Shown one piece after another: positions 52,489-61,372 of a DNA stretch of 64,000 bases. The stretch spans positions 558,001-622,000 of the forward strand of contig NZ_QLLK01000001.1 in assembly GCF_003259505.1 (NCBI RefSeq). The letters are read 5' to 3'. Below the pieces are notes generated by a model. That model was given only the letters and a program-made list of their open reading frames with translations, ran no database searches and was not told the DNA's origin. Source of the DNA: Algoriphagus yeomjeoni. GTDB lineage: Bacteria; Bacteroidota; Bacteroidia; Cytophagales; Cyclobacteriaceae. The position numbers and the translations under genes were made by a program. Each line of letters begins with the position of its first letter. Within the stretch, counting starts at the first letter, position 1.

Positions 52489-53553
52489 ATGAATAAGGAA
52501 GATATCGCCGCCATTCTGGCTAATTATACATTTGATTCATTCGAAAAATTTGAATTTCAGGCTTTCGGAGCAGGATTGATCCATGGTACCTATTTGATAG
52601 AGACTGAAGCTTCTAAATTTATTTTGCAGGAGTTCAATAATGGCGTTTTCCAATTTCCTGATCGAATTTCGCACAATCAGCGGTTAGTGAAATCTCAAGG
52701 AAACGTCACATTTCTCCCTTTTCAGCTTCCGTTACCCATATTGAATTCAAATAATGGATTGATTACTACTGTAGGCAGCCGGCTTTTTCGATTATTTGAA
52801 TTTGTCTCGGGTCAGACAATCCAAGAAATCACAGCTCTGGATCAAGCTTATTTGGCGGCAAAAGCTTACGGAGTCTTTGCTGCATGGGGAAAGGATGTAG
52901 ATACAGATCAATTACTGGAATCTATTCCAAATTTCCATCGCTTGGATTTGCGCTTTGCAAAGCTTAAGGAAGTTGCTGCTGAGAAGGGATCTGTTTCACA
53001 AGTAGATCAGGAGGTATTAAATTTCTACTTGGGACAAAAGGATCTTATTGATGCGTATCAGAAATTACAAAGCACCCTTCCAGAACGTCTTACGCATAAC
53101 GACACTAAGATCAATAATCTGATTTTTTCTCATGACTTTCAAAAAGTGGAGGCTTTGGTCGATCTGGATACCCTGATGAGCGGATTCTTGATGTATGACT
53201 TTGGCGATTTGGTTCGTACAGTAGCCTGCTCTGTATCAGAGACTAGTCAGAGTTGGGATGAGATTAAACTTGAAATCCCTGTTTTTGAGCAGTTATTGAA
53301 AGGTTATTGGGGTGGAGTGAAATCACTTGCTACCAAAGATGAAACTAAATCCTTTCTTTTGGCTGGTGAGGTAATGACCTGCATTATGGGGCTTCGTTTT
53401 TTCACAGATCACCTGCAGGGCAATGTGTACTACAAAGTAGAATATCCTGAGCAAAATTTTCACAGGGCTAAGAATCAAATGCTCTTGCTGAAAAGTCTTC
53501 AAGACGCTAAGTCAGAATTAGAGAAAATCTGGAAATCAGTTACCCAGTCCTGA
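52489..53553 (+). CDS. APH-fold kinase, possible N-acetylhexosamine kinase
   Basis: A 354-residue phosphotransferase of the aminoglycoside phosphotransferase fold. The Brenner-like catalytic motif is THNDTKINNLIF (D of HND) and the metal-binding motif ALVDLDTL. The G-loop-like start is FGAGLIHGTYLIE. In Bacteroidota this type often serves as a NahK-like sugar 1-kinase working with a sugar nucleotidyltransferase; one such transferase is at 61373. A TAGCTTTG -7 element lies at 52477-52484, four bases before the start. The antibiotic-resistance name of the fold should not be taken as function. Confidence 0.82.
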   Translation: MNKEDIAAILANYTFDSFEKFEFQAFGAGLIHGTYLIETEASKFILQEFNNGVFQFPDRISHNQRLVKSQGNVTFLPFQLPLPILNSNNGLITTVGSRLFRLFEFVSGQTIQEITALDQAYLAAKAYGVFAAWGKDVDTDQLLESIPNFHRLDLRFAKLKEVAAEKGSVSQVDQEVLNFYLGQKDLIDAYQKLQSTLPERLTHNDTKINNLIFSHDFQKVEALVDLDTLMSGFLMYDFGDLVRTVACSVSETSQSWDEIKLEIPVFEQLLKGYWGGVKSLATKDETKSFLLAGEVMTCIMGLRFFTDHLQGNVYYKVEYPEQNFHRAKNQMLLLKSLQDAKSELEKIWKSVTQS

Positions 53554-53636
53554 AATTGATTTCTGACAATTCCGGTCATTTTATTGGCATTTGGGCTAAG
53601 CGGGTTTAATTTGGCCTACCCAAAAATCAAATTTCC

Positions 53637-55730
53637 TTGTCCAGTTTTTTTGACACCAAAATAGAATTTCTCAAAGGAGTAGGTCCCCAGCGCGCCGCTC
53701 TGATCAACAAGGAGTTGAATATTTTCACTTTCGGTGAATTGCTGCAGCATTATCCTTTTCGCTACGAGGACAGAACGAAGTTTTTTAAGATCCGAGAGCT
53801 TCATTCCGAGATGGAATCTGTGCAGGTTATTGCAAAAATCCGAAAGGTAGAGCTCGTAGGAATGGGCAATAAAAAGCGACTCGTAGCACATGTGGCAGAC
53901 GAAACTGGGGAGATGGAAATGACTTGGTTCAAAGGAATCGCCTGGGTTCAAAAGAATATTGCTCCGGGCGCTGCCTATGTTTTCCTTGGAAAGCCGGCAC
54001 AATTCGGCAGAAGGTGGAGCATTGCTCACCCTGAAATGGAGCCGCTTACTTCGGCAAATGAGAAGAGAAATAATTTTCAGCCGGTTTATTCTACCACAGA
54101 AAAGCTGAGAGCCAGATTTTTGGATTCCAAGGGGATTTCCAAAATCATGGAGCAATTGGTGCAGGTTTGCTTTCCTCATATTCGGGAGACGATCTCTGAG
54201 GAAATTTTGCAGCAATATCAGCTCATTGGGAAAAAGGAGGCTCTTCGCCAGATTCATTTTCCTACAGACCCGAACCTTCTGCAAAGGGCTAGAAAGAGGC
54301 TAAAATTCGAGGAGTTTTTTTACTTGCAACTCCGTCTCCTGATGTTGAAAGTTGCCAGAACTGAGAAGTTTCACGGGCAAATACTGAACAACACAGAACT
54401 GCTTACGGAGTTCTATACTAATCATATTCCATTTGAACTCACCAATGCACAGAAGCGAGTGATCCGAGAAGCTTATGGTGACCTCAAGTCTGGGAAACAG
54501 ATGAACCGGCTGATTCAGGGAGATGTGGGCAGTGGCAAGACGATGGTTGCGTTTATTTGCGCATTGATAGCGATCAGCTCAGGCGCACAGGCTTGCTTGA
54601 TGGCTCCGACGGAAATTTTGGCAACACAGCATTACGCCGGGTTGAAGGAATTCGCCGATATGATGGGGCTGAAAGTTGCTTTGCTCACGGGCTCGACTAA
54701 GAAATCTGCCCGAAAAATCATTCACGACGAACTGCTTTCAGGAGAACTGAAAATCCTGATCGGAACCCATGCTCTTTTAGAAGATGTGGTGCAGTTCCAG
54801 AACTTGGCATTAGCGATCGTGGATGAGCAACATCGTTTTGGTGTAGCCCAGCGGGCGAAACTTTGGGCTAAGAATGAAGAATTCATCCCACATGTCTTGG
54901 TCATGACGGCAACTCCAATTCCACGGACACTTGCTATGACACTTTACGGAGATTTGGATGTGTCGGTGATTGACGAGATGCCTGCAGGGAGAAAGCCAAT
55001 TCAGACCGTACATAGATATGATAAGGATCGCTTGAAGGTTTTTGGTTTTATTAATCAGGAAATCAAAAAAGGAAGGCAAGTTTATATTGTTTACCCGCTG
55101 ATCGAAGAGTCCGAAAAGATGGATCTCAAAAATGTCATGGATGGCTTCGAAAGTATTTCCCGAGCTTTTCCCAACTATCCGATCAGCATCGTGAATGGCT
55201 CGATGAAAGCAGATGCCAAGGAATACGAGATGCAACGCTTCGTGAAAGGCGAAACAAAAATCATGGTGGCGACTACGGTAATTGAGGTGGGAGTGAATGT
55301 CCCTAATGCCTCTGTCATGATCATAGAGAATGCTGAACGGTTTGGGCTGTCCCAATTGCATCAGCTACGCGGAAGAGTAGGAAGAGGTGCTGAGCAGAGT
55401 TATTGCATCCTGATGAGCAAGTATGAGCTTTCTAAGGATTCACGAGTGCGATTGGAGACAATGGTTCGTACTAATGATGGTTTTGAGATCGCTGATGTGG
55501 ATTTGCGATTACGTGGACCAGGAGATCTGATGGGAACCCAGCAAAGTGGAATCACCGATTTGTTGATCGCTGATCTAAGTAAAGATGCCCCGATTTTGAC
55601 TTTGGCTAGGGATGCTGCTCAACAACTTTTAGCAAATGATCCAGAATTGCTTCTGCCGGAAAACGAACCAATTCTCCGACAGATTAAGCAGCAAAAGAAG
55701 ACTGCTGTGAATTGGAGTAGGATTTCTTAA
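53637..55730 (+). CDS. recG: ATP-dependent DNA helicase RecG
   Basis: A 697-residue fork-remodelling and branch-migration helicase. The N-terminal wedge domain (FLKGVGPQRAALINKELNIFTFGELLQHYPFRYEDRT) is followed by helicase domains with Walker A GDVGSGKT, DEQH box (VDEQHRFG), TATPIPRTLAMT and the C-terminal QLRGRVGRG. The start is a TTG at 53637, giving MSSFFDTKIEF; no ATG lies before the conserved wedge. Confidence 0.96.
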   Translation: MSSFFDTKIEFLKGVGPQRAALINKELNIFTFGELLQHYPFRYEDRTKFFKIRELHSEMESVQVIAKIRKVELVGMGNKKRLVAHVADETGEMEMTWFKGIAWVQKNIAPGAAYVFLGKPAQFGRRWSIAHPEMEPLTSANEKRNNFQPVYSTTEKLRARFLDSKGISKIMEQLVQVCFPHIRETISEEILQQYQLIGKKEALRQIHFPTDPNLLQRARKRLKFEEFFYLQLRLLMLKVARTEKFHGQILNNTELLTEFYTNHIPFELTNAQKRVIREAYGDLKSGKQMNRLIQGDVGSGKTMVAFICALIAISSGAQACLMAPTEILATQHYAGLKEFADMMGLKVALLTGSTKKSARKIIHDELLSGELKILIGTHALLEDVVQFQNLALAIVDEQHRFGVAQRAKLWAKNEEFIPHVLVMTATPIPRTLAMTLYGDLDVSVIDEMPAGRKPIQTVHRYDKDRLKVFGFINQEIKKGRQVYIVYPLIEESEKMDLKNVMDGFESISRAFPNYPISIVNGSMKADAKEYEMQRFVKGETKIMVATTVIEVGVNVPNASVMIIENAERFGLSQLHQLRGRVGRGAEQSYCILMSKYELSKDSRVRLETMVRTNDGFEIADVDLRLRGPGDLMGTQQSGITDLLIADLSKDAPILTLARDAAQQLLANDPELLLPENEPILRQIKQQKKTAVNWSRIS

Positions 55731-55734
55731 GTAG

Positions 55735-55845
55735 ATTGGAAGATTGCAAAATTTGAAGATTGAAAAATTGGCTTGCACCTTACTATGCTAACCAGTTAAA
55801 ACCTGTGATCTCTGCGAAATTCTCCGCGCGCTCTGCGGGTAAATA
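55735..55845. repeat. Degenerate intergenic repeats
   Basis: First GATTGGAAGATTGCAAAA and TTTGAAGATTGAAAAATTGG, then CTCTGCGAAATTCTCCGCG and CTCTGCGGGTAAAT. The second part is related to the element at 21107. These are non-coding low-complexity repeats between recG and the DUF6787-like gene. Confidence 0.5.
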
Positions 55846-55846
55846 T

Positions 55847-56173
55847 TTATTTCCGCTTGGAAAACAATCCACTAATCCTCCGAAAAATCTGCTTTTCCTT
55901 TTCCCAAAAGAATCTGAACTGGCCAAAAATGAAACCATAGATCAACAAAATGATCTGGTAAAGGGGAAGAACTAAAAGTAAATAAAGAAAGGTGTTAATA
56001 AATCCGCCTTTTTCTACTCCAAAGAAGTCAAGAATTGGGTTCTTGATAAATAGAATAGTGAATCCAGTGCAGGCAAAAACCACCAAAACTAAAACGACCT
56101 GAAGTAGGCTATCCAATTTCCACTTGGTTTGTAGGCGCTGAAGAAAGCCTGGTTTATCGTTTTCCACTGACAT
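55847..56173 (-). CDS. DUF6787-like membrane protein
   Basis: A 108-residue protein with two TM helices (LDSLLQVVLVLVVFACTGFTILFI and INTFLYLLLVLPLYQIILLIYGFIFGQF) and basic ends. It fits the small Bacteroidota membrane family DUF6787, with the conserved WKL...F(A)CTG and PLYQIILLIYGFIFGQFRFFWEKEK. Function is unknown. It is downstream of lysC in the opposite direction to recG. Confidence 0.75.
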   Translation of the reverse strand: MSVENDKPGFLQRLQTKWKLDSLLQVVLVLVVFACTGFTILFIKNPILDFFGVEKGGFINTFLYLLLVLPLYQIILLIYGFIFGQFRFFWEKEKQIFRRISGLFSKRK

Positions 56174-56233
56174 CCCCCAAAAGTAATAAGAATGAGTCTA
56201 AATAAAATAGCCGGCGCTAGGCCGGCTATCATT

Positions 56234-57553
56234 TTACCAAGTAAATAGGTCTTGATTGAGACTTTGCAGTGCTTCTTTCTTGAATTTGGAATCTACCAAA
56301 ACGGAGACGTTGTGACGACTTCCTCCAAAGGAAACCATTCGAACGGGATATTCTATCAGCGAATCGATGACAGATTGAATCGCTCCTTTGCTTTCCGAAA
56401 CCATATTCCCCACGATACAGATGATCGTCTGGTCCCTGTCCACTTCCACACTACAGAATGTGCCGAGTTCTTCCAAAATATGCTCCAAGTGACTCAAATC
56501 ATCAATCGTCACCGATACAGCCACTTCGGAAGTTGTAATCATATCGATTGGAGTCTTATACTTTTCGAAAATCTCAAACACCTTTCTCAGAAAACCATAA
56601 GCCAAAAGCATACGGCTGGATTTGATTTTGATCGCAGTGATTCCGTCTTTGGCCGCGATTGCTTTCACACCTCTAGAATCCACTTCAGCTTTGATCAACG
56701 TCCCATGAGCCTCTGGCTGCATGGTATTCAACAATTTCACTGGCACGTTAAATTGCTGGGCTGGCCAAATAGATGCAGGGTGAAGGATTTTTGCGCCGAA
56801 ATAAGCAAGCTCTGCAGCCTCGTCAAATGACATTTCTGCAATTGGACGAGTTTTATCTACGATTCGAGGATCATTGTTGTGCATGCCGTCGATATCAGTC
56901 CAGATCTCGCAAGCTGTAGCTTGAATGGCCGCTGCAACTAGTGAAGCAGTGTAATCAGATCCGCCCCGCTTTAGGTTATCTACTTCGTTTAGGTGATTTT
57001 TGCAAATAAAACCCTGCGTGATAAAAATAGTGTCGTCCGGATGCTGGGCTAGAATTGCCTTCAAACGGTCTGAGATTTTCTGCAATTCAGGTTCTGCATT
57101 TGCATCAATACTCATAAAATCTAATGCAGAAAGGAATACCGCAGGGATCTCCAATTCTTCCAAAAGCGTATGAAATAGCTTGGTAGAAAGCAATTCTCCT
57201 TGAGCAAGAATATCGCGGTTGATTGCCTCATTGAAAGAGATTTTCAACAGAATATTCAAAAACTCAAAGTGCTCTTTGATAATTTCCTGAGCTTTTTCTT
57301 GTGCAGCTTCAGTCTTTACCAATTTTGGGTAAAAGTCAGTGTAATGGGCATGCAGCTCATCGATTCTTGACTTTGCCAGCACTTTATCTGAGGCCGCAAG
57401 CGCTTCTCCGATACTTACCAAAGAATTGGTCGTACCAGAAAGAGCTGAAAGAACTACGATTTTTGATTCATCACCTCGGGTGATTAGGTCTTTTACCTGG
57501 TGCATGCGTTCTGGACGGCCCACAGAGGTGCCTCCAAATTTCATGATTTTCAT
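56234..57553 (-). CDS. lysC: Aspartate kinase
   Basis: A 439-residue monofunctional aspartokinase, first step to lysine, threonine and methionine. The N-terminal KFGGTSVG, RGGSDYTASLVAA and GFICKN blocks form the kinase; the C-terminal ACT pair (about 300-439, SSRMLLAYGFLRKVFEIFEKYKTPIDMITTSEVAVSVTI) gives allosteric control. It has no homoserine dehydrogenase fusion. It is 28 bases downstream of ribH's stop on the same strand. Confidence 0.95.
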   Translation of the reverse strand: MKIMKFGGTSVGRPERMHQVKDLITRGDESKIVVLSALSGTTNSLVSIGEALAASDKVLAKSRIDELHAHYTDFYPKLVKTEAAQEKAQEIIKEHFEFLNILLKISFNEAINRDILAQGELLSTKLFHTLLEELEIPAVFLSALDFMSIDANAEPELQKISDRLKAILAQHPDDTIFITQGFICKNHLNEVDNLKRGGSDYTASLVAAAIQATACEIWTDIDGMHNNDPRIVDKTRPIAEMSFDEAAELAYFGAKILHPASIWPAQQFNVPVKLLNTMQPEAHGTLIKAEVDSRGVKAIAAKDGITAIKIKSSRMLLAYGFLRKVFEIFEKYKTPIDMITTSEVAVSVTIDDLSHLEHILEELGTFCSVEVDRDQTIICIVGNMVSESKGAIQSVIDSLIEYPVRMVSFGGSRHNVSVLVDSKFKKEALQSLNQDLFTW

Positions 57554-57581
57554 ATACTTATAAGGTTAATAGGTTTTTGTC

Positions 57582-58058
57582 TTAGAATCCAAGCATTTTC
57601 ACAGCCGTAATAGCTGCTTCGTCGCCTTTGTTGCCATGCTTTCCGCCAGCGCGATCCATGGCCTGTTGCTGAGTATTTGGCGTCAATACTCCAAATATCA
57701 CTGGCTTATTGTATTTCAATCCCACATTTGTAATGCCATGTGCAACCGCATCACAGATGAAATCAAAGTGCTTGGTCTCTCCTTGGATCACACATCCTAA
57801 ACAGATTACCGCATCGATGCTTTCTTCTTGGGCTAGCCATTGCGCAGCAAGTGTAAGTTCGAATGAGCCTGGAACATTCTTGCGAATGATATTTCCTTTC
57901 TTTGCTCCATTTTCTAAAAGTGTCTGGTATGCACCTGAATAGAGTGCTTCCGTCACATCTTCATTCCATTCGGAGACGATGATTCCAAAAGTTTTATTAC
58001 TAATATCTTGTACGTTTTTCGAAGAATGAGCGCTTAGGCTTTTAAGAGAAGTTGCCAT
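57582..58058 (-). CDS. ribH: 6,7-dimethyl-8-ribityllumazine synthase
   Basis: Penultimate enzyme of riboflavin synthesis, 158 residues, forming an icosahedral shell in many bacteria. Signatures: VSEWNEDVTEALY, NVPGSFELTLAAQWLA and the catalytic region GCVIQGETKHFDFICDAVAHGI. It precedes lysC closely. The upstream spacer holds tandem repeats and the terminator of neither gene. Confidence 0.96.
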   Translation of the reverse strand: MATSLKSLSAHSSKNVQDISNKTFGIIVSEWNEDVTEALYSGAYQTLLENGAKKGNIIRKNVPGSFELTLAAQWLAQEESIDAVICLGCVIQGETKHFDFICDAVAHGITNVGLKYNKPVIFGVLTPNTQQQAMDRAGGKHGNKGDEAAITAVKMLGF

Positions 58059-58118
58059 ATGGGATTGCTTTTTAATTTTTGGATGGAAGAACTGAGTTTT
58101 GAGAATCAGAGTTTTTGA

Positions 58119-58177
58119 GTATCAAGTATCAAGTATCAAGAGCCGAGATTAGAGAATCAAGAGCCAAGAATCAAGAT
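58119..58177 (+). repeat. Tandem ATCAAGTATCAAG repeats
   Basis: Three exact tandem units of GTATCAA followed by degenerate ATCAAGAGCCAAGAATCAAG units. It belongs to the family at 7771 and 13281. The spacing and unit size rule out a CRISPR array. Confidence 0.65.
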
Positions 58178-58242
58178 TTGAAGTCTGAATGATCTAGGGT
58201 TGACTGGTGTTTGGTTGAGGAGAGATTAGAGTAGGTTTAAAC

Positions 58243-58275
58243 AAAAAAAGAGTAAGACCGCAGGGCCTTACTCTT
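58243..58275 (-). terminator. Terminator of the TPR gene
   Basis: AAGAGTAAG / CTTACTCTT stem with a GC-containing loop; on the minus strand a T-tract follows. It ends the gene at 58298. Confidence 0.85.
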
Positions 58276-58297
58276 CTAGTATGCTATAGGAAAAGCA

Positions 58298-59011
58298 TTA
58301 CTTAGAGGCAAGACCTTCTAAGCGAGCTTTATGTTTTCGTGCTGCAGAAAATTCGAATGATTCGAAATACTTTTCTTCGATCTCAGTGTAAGCTGCAATT
58401 GCTTCTGAAATATTACCTGCCTCTTCTTGAGCAATAGCAAGTTTGGTCAAATACTTTGGAGTGAAATACTTGTTTTCATCGTAGTCAGCAGCTTTCTTAT
58501 AATTAGAAATAGCTGCATCTGTGTTGCCAAGCTCCATGTTTGCATCTCCGATTAGGGAATAAGCTTTTGCCTGTACCAAGAAATCATCAGCGGAGAATTG
58601 CTCCAATTCAGTGATTGCTTCCTCGTATTTTCTCTCAGAAAGATAGATAGATCCAATGTAGAAATGCGCAAGATTAGCCGCGTCAGTTCTTGGGTATTCT
58701 TCTACGATGTTAAGAAGGCCAGCATTGATTCCGTCACCATTCAAGGCTAGTTGAACACTGTCTTGCTCGTAGAAATATACCGCTTGGAACATTTCCTTTT
58801 GTGCTTCCTCATTTTGGTTTTGATTATTGATCTGGAAAAAAAGAATTCCTCCGATCAAAATCACTGCTGCGATTAATACGCCAGCTAGTACCTTACTATT
58901 CTGCTTTAAAAAAGCCTCACCTTTACCTAATCTCGATGCAATCTCAGAAGGATCTTCCAAAAGATCATTGTGCTGCTCAGGTTGTACTCTTTTAGTTTGT
59001 TTCGTTGCCAT
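58298..59011 (-). CDS. TPR-containing membrane protein, YfgM-like
   Basis: A 237-residue protein from the ATG at 59009-59011. An N-terminal cytosolic basic segment, one TM helix at about 43-63 (VLAGVLIAAVILIGGILFF) and a C-terminal region of TPRs (FYIGSIYLSERKYEEAITELEQFSADDFLVQAKAYSLIGDANMELGNTD) give the YfgM topology. E. coli YfgM works with the SecYEG/PpiD chaperone network; the same role here is inferred. TATATTTG with a TTTG 18 bases before it forms a good promoter. Confidence 0.86.
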   Translation of the reverse strand: MATKQTKRVQPEQHNDLLEDPSEIASRLGKGEAFLKQNSKVLAGVLIAAVILIGGILFFQINNQNQNEEAQKEMFQAVYFYEQDSVQLALNGDGINAGLLNIVEEYPRTDAANLAHFYIGSIYLSERKYEEAITELEQFSADDFLVQAKAYSLIGDANMELGNTDAAISNYKKAADYDENKYFTPKYLTKLAIAQEEAGNISEAIAAYTEIEEKYFESFEFSAARKHKARLEGLASK

Positions 59012-59030
59012 GCTACTCAAATTTCAGCCG

Positions 59031-59060
59031 CAAATATACGGTTTTTATATTTTCTACAAA
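59031..59060 (-). promoter_or_regulatory. Promoter of the TPR gene
   Basis: On the minus strand: TTTG (59060-59057), an 18-base spacer, then TATATTTG (59038-59031), 19 bases before the start. Confidence 0.68.
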
Positions 59061-59069
59061 GCCCAATAA

Positions 59070-59104
59070 AAAAGCCATGAAGGCTTTCTGTCTTCATGGC
59101 TTTT
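59070..59104 (-). terminator. Terminator of pdhA
   Basis: AAAAGCCATGAAG / CTTCATGGCTTTT, a perfect 13-bp stem with a T-tract on the minus strand, 21 bases after the pdhA stop. Confidence 0.92.
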
Positions 59105-59125
59105 AAGACGTTACGTTTTTTAGAT

Positions 59126-60145
59126 TTATTCCATTACAAATGGATAGTCTTCCTGGATGTAAACATCCTTGAAAGCATCCTGTCCGTCAGGCCAAGGGGA
59201 TTCTTCAGCGAATTTCACCGCATCTGTTACCTTTTGTTTTACGCCTTTTACGATTTCTTCTATCTCCTCTTCGGTAAGAATATTATTTTCTTTGATCGTA
59301 GCAAGCACCTGCTCCATAGGATCACGTTGCTTGTATTCTTCTACTTCCTCCTTGGTTCTGTACTTCTGAGGGTCGGACATGGAGTGTCCTTTGTATCGGT
59401 AAGTTCGCATCTCCAGCAAAGTCGGGCCATCGCCTCTTCTTGCTCTTTCCGCAGCCTCAGCTACAGCTTCGTGTACCGCTTCTACATTCATTCCGTCCAC
59501 TGCAAAAGAAGGCATGTCGTAAGATTCGCCCAAAGTAGAAAGGTCTTCTACATTCGAAGATCTCTTGACAGCAGTACCCATTGCATAGCCATTGTTTTCA
59601 ATGACGAAAATCACTGGAGTCTTGTAAAGCATAGCCAAGTTCAATGCTTCGTGAAAAGCCCCTTGACGTACAGCACCATCTCCCATGTAGCAAATTGCCA
59701 GGTTTTTGGTGCCCTTATATTTTTCTGCGAAGCCCATTCCAAGACCCATAGGAATTTGTGCTCCTACGATTCCGTGACCTCCCATGAAGTTTTTCTCTTT
59801 ATCGAAAATGTGCATAGAACCACCTTTTCCTTTGGTAGTACCAGTCGCTTTGCCAAAAAGCTCTGCCATCACAGCTCCTGGATCAGTACCCAATCCAAGT
59901 GGGTGAGCGTGACAACGATAAGCAGTGATCCACTTGTCGTCTTTGGTCAAAGCCGAAATGGCTCCCGAAGCGCAAGCTTCCTGACCTATATATAAATGAC
60001 AGAATCCTCTGATTTTTTGCTGACCATAAAGTTGCCCAGCTTTTTCCTCGAACCTCCTCATTAAGAGCATGCTCTCGTACCAAAAGGTGTAGGTTTCCTT
60101 CGAATATTTTACTTTGGACTTCGTTGCTGCAGTTTTCTTTGCCAT
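59126..60145 (-). CDS. pdhA: Pyruvate dehydrogenase E1 alpha subunit
   Basis: A 339-residue thiamine diphosphate-dependent subunit of the pyruvate dehydrogenase complex. Motifs: RRFEEKAGQLYGQQKIRGFCHLYIGQEA, the TPP motif GDGAVRQG...NN (with IENNGYAMGT) and the phosphorylation-loop-like YRYKGHSMSDPQKYR. It is the E1 alpha of a heterotetrameric E1; no E1 beta, E2 or E3 gene is adjacent. A minus-strand TATATTTG at 60180-60187 is a possible -7 element. Confidence 0.95.
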   Translation of the reverse strand: MAKKTAATKSKVKYSKETYTFWYESMLLMRRFEEKAGQLYGQQKIRGFCHLYIGQEACASGAISALTKDDKWITAYRCHAHPLGLGTDPGAVMAELFGKATGTTKGKGGSMHIFDKEKNFMGGHGIVGAQIPMGLGMGFAEKYKGTKNLAICYMGDGAVRQGAFHEALNLAMLYKTPVIFVIENNGYAMGTAVKRSSNVEDLSTLGESYDMPSFAVDGMNVEAVHEAVAEAAERARRGDGPTLLEMRTYRYKGHSMSDPQKYRTKEEVEEYKQRDPMEQVLATIKENNILTEEEIEEIVKGVKQKVTDAVKFAEESPWPDGQDAFKDVYIQEDYPFVME

Positions 60146-60237
60146 ATCGTAATGATGAAAATATGCTAATTTTAGGTTCCAAATATAATCAACCCGCCCT
60201 AAATAACAGGCTCCCTTCGAAATAATTACCCAATCTC

Positions 60238-61341
60238 ATGCACCTGAAGTCGCTCGAACTCTTACAATTCAAAAATCATGAGAAGACCCGACTCCAATTT
60301 TCCACTGAGATCAATTGTTTTGTGGGTTTGAATGGAAGCGGGAAAACTAACGTGCTGGATGGGATTCATTACCTGTCTTTGACCAAAAGCGCCGTGCAAT
60401 CCAGCGATAGTCTGAATGTGCAGCATGACAAAGATTTTTTTGCGATCAAAGGGCAATTTGAACTTGCTGAAGAAAAGCAGCTGGAAGTGAGATGTACGGT
60501 GGAGTTGGGAAAAAAGAAGCAGCTCTACCAAAATGGAAAGGCACTTGCCAAAACTTCCGAGCATGTTGGACTGATTCCTTTAGTCTTAATAGCTCCCGAC
60601 GATACGGAACTGATTAAAGGAGGGAGCGATGGTCGTAGAAAGTTTTTTGACGGATTGATTTCTCAGCTTGATCATGCCTATTTAGATCAATTGATCCGTT
60701 ACCATCACTTTTTGAAACAGCGAAATGCCTTGCTGAAGAAGTTCGCGGAAACTGGCAGACGTGATTTGACCCTTTTGGATAATTACGATTTGGAATTAAT
60801 CGAACTAAGTGTTGTCCTTGCCGCCAGAAGAAATGAGCTTCTGAAAGAAATGGCTCCCTTATTACAAAGTCATTATTCGGAGATTTCTCAAGGCCAGGAA
60901 CTAGTGAGTGTGATCTATGAAACCGAAGCTTTGCGTGAAGACTTTACCGCCTATTTTAAAAGCCTTCGAAAAAAAGATCTGATCACTAAAAACAGCAATG
61001 CAGGGATTCACAAAGATGATTTTGGCTTTATGATAGGCGAGCATCCGATTCGGAAGATTGGAAGCCAGGGACAGCAGAAGTCCTATATCATTGCACTGAA
61101 GCTGGCTCAGTTTCAGATTTTTGAAAGAGAGAAGGGCGAAAAGCCAATTCTATTGCTGGACGATATTTTTGATAAGCTAGATGATCTGAGAATTGCTCAA
61201 ATGATGCAGCTAATTTCGCAACATACCTTTGGGCAGATATTTTTGACGGATGCGAGGCCGGAGAGGTCAAAGAAGATACTTTCAAAGTTGGATTCCGAAG
61301 TTTCTTATTTTTCGTTGATTGATGGTGTTGTCAATACATAG
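60238..61341 (+). CDS. recF: DNA replication and repair protein RecF
   Basis: A 367-residue SMC-like ATPase that helps load RecA at gaps. Walker A is GLNGSGKTNVLDGIHYL, the ABC signature is GSQGQQKS and Walker B is ILLLDDIFDKLD. It is not next to dnaA, dnaN or gyrB, as is usual outside Proteobacteria and Firmicutes. It is divergent from pdhA and convergent with the nucleotidyltransferase gene. Confidence 0.95.
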   Translation: MHLKSLELLQFKNHEKTRLQFSTEINCFVGLNGSGKTNVLDGIHYLSLTKSAVQSSDSLNVQHDKDFFAIKGQFELAEEKQLEVRCTVELGKKKQLYQNGKALAKTSEHVGLIPLVLIAPDDTELIKGGSDGRRKFFDGLISQLDHAYLDQLIRYHHFLKQRNALLKKFAETGRRDLTLLDNYDLELIELSVVLAARRNELLKEMAPLLQSHYSEISQGQELVSVIYETEALREDFTAYFKSLRKKDLITKNSNAGIHKDDFGFMIGEHPIRKIGSQGQQKSYIIALKLAQFQIFEREKGEKPILLLDDIFDKLDDLRIAQMMQLISQHTFGQIFLTDARPERSKKILSKLDSEVSYFSLIDGVVNT

Positions 61342-61345
61342 ACAT

Positions 61346-61372
61346 AAAAAAAGGAGCCGAAGCTCCTTTATT
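61346..61372. terminator. Bidirectional terminator
   Basis: AAAGGAGC / GCTCCTTT with a CGAA loop and A and T flanks, between the convergent recF and nucleotidyltransferase stops. Confidence 0.88.

Noticed and set aside
52489..53553. Aminoglycoside resistance gene
   Set aside because: Only the fold is shared; the HND motif, context and phylum point to a sugar kinase-type role.
56252..56830. 192-residue plus-strand ORF
   Set aside because: Antisense shadow of lysC with no recognisable domain.
58119..58177. Possible CRISPR array
   Set aside because: Units are 7-12 bases with no spacers and no cas genes.
59096..59995. 299-residue plus-strand ORF
   Set aside because: It lies entirely antisense to pdhA, starts in the pdhA terminator and has low-complexity Phe/Ser/Arg composition.
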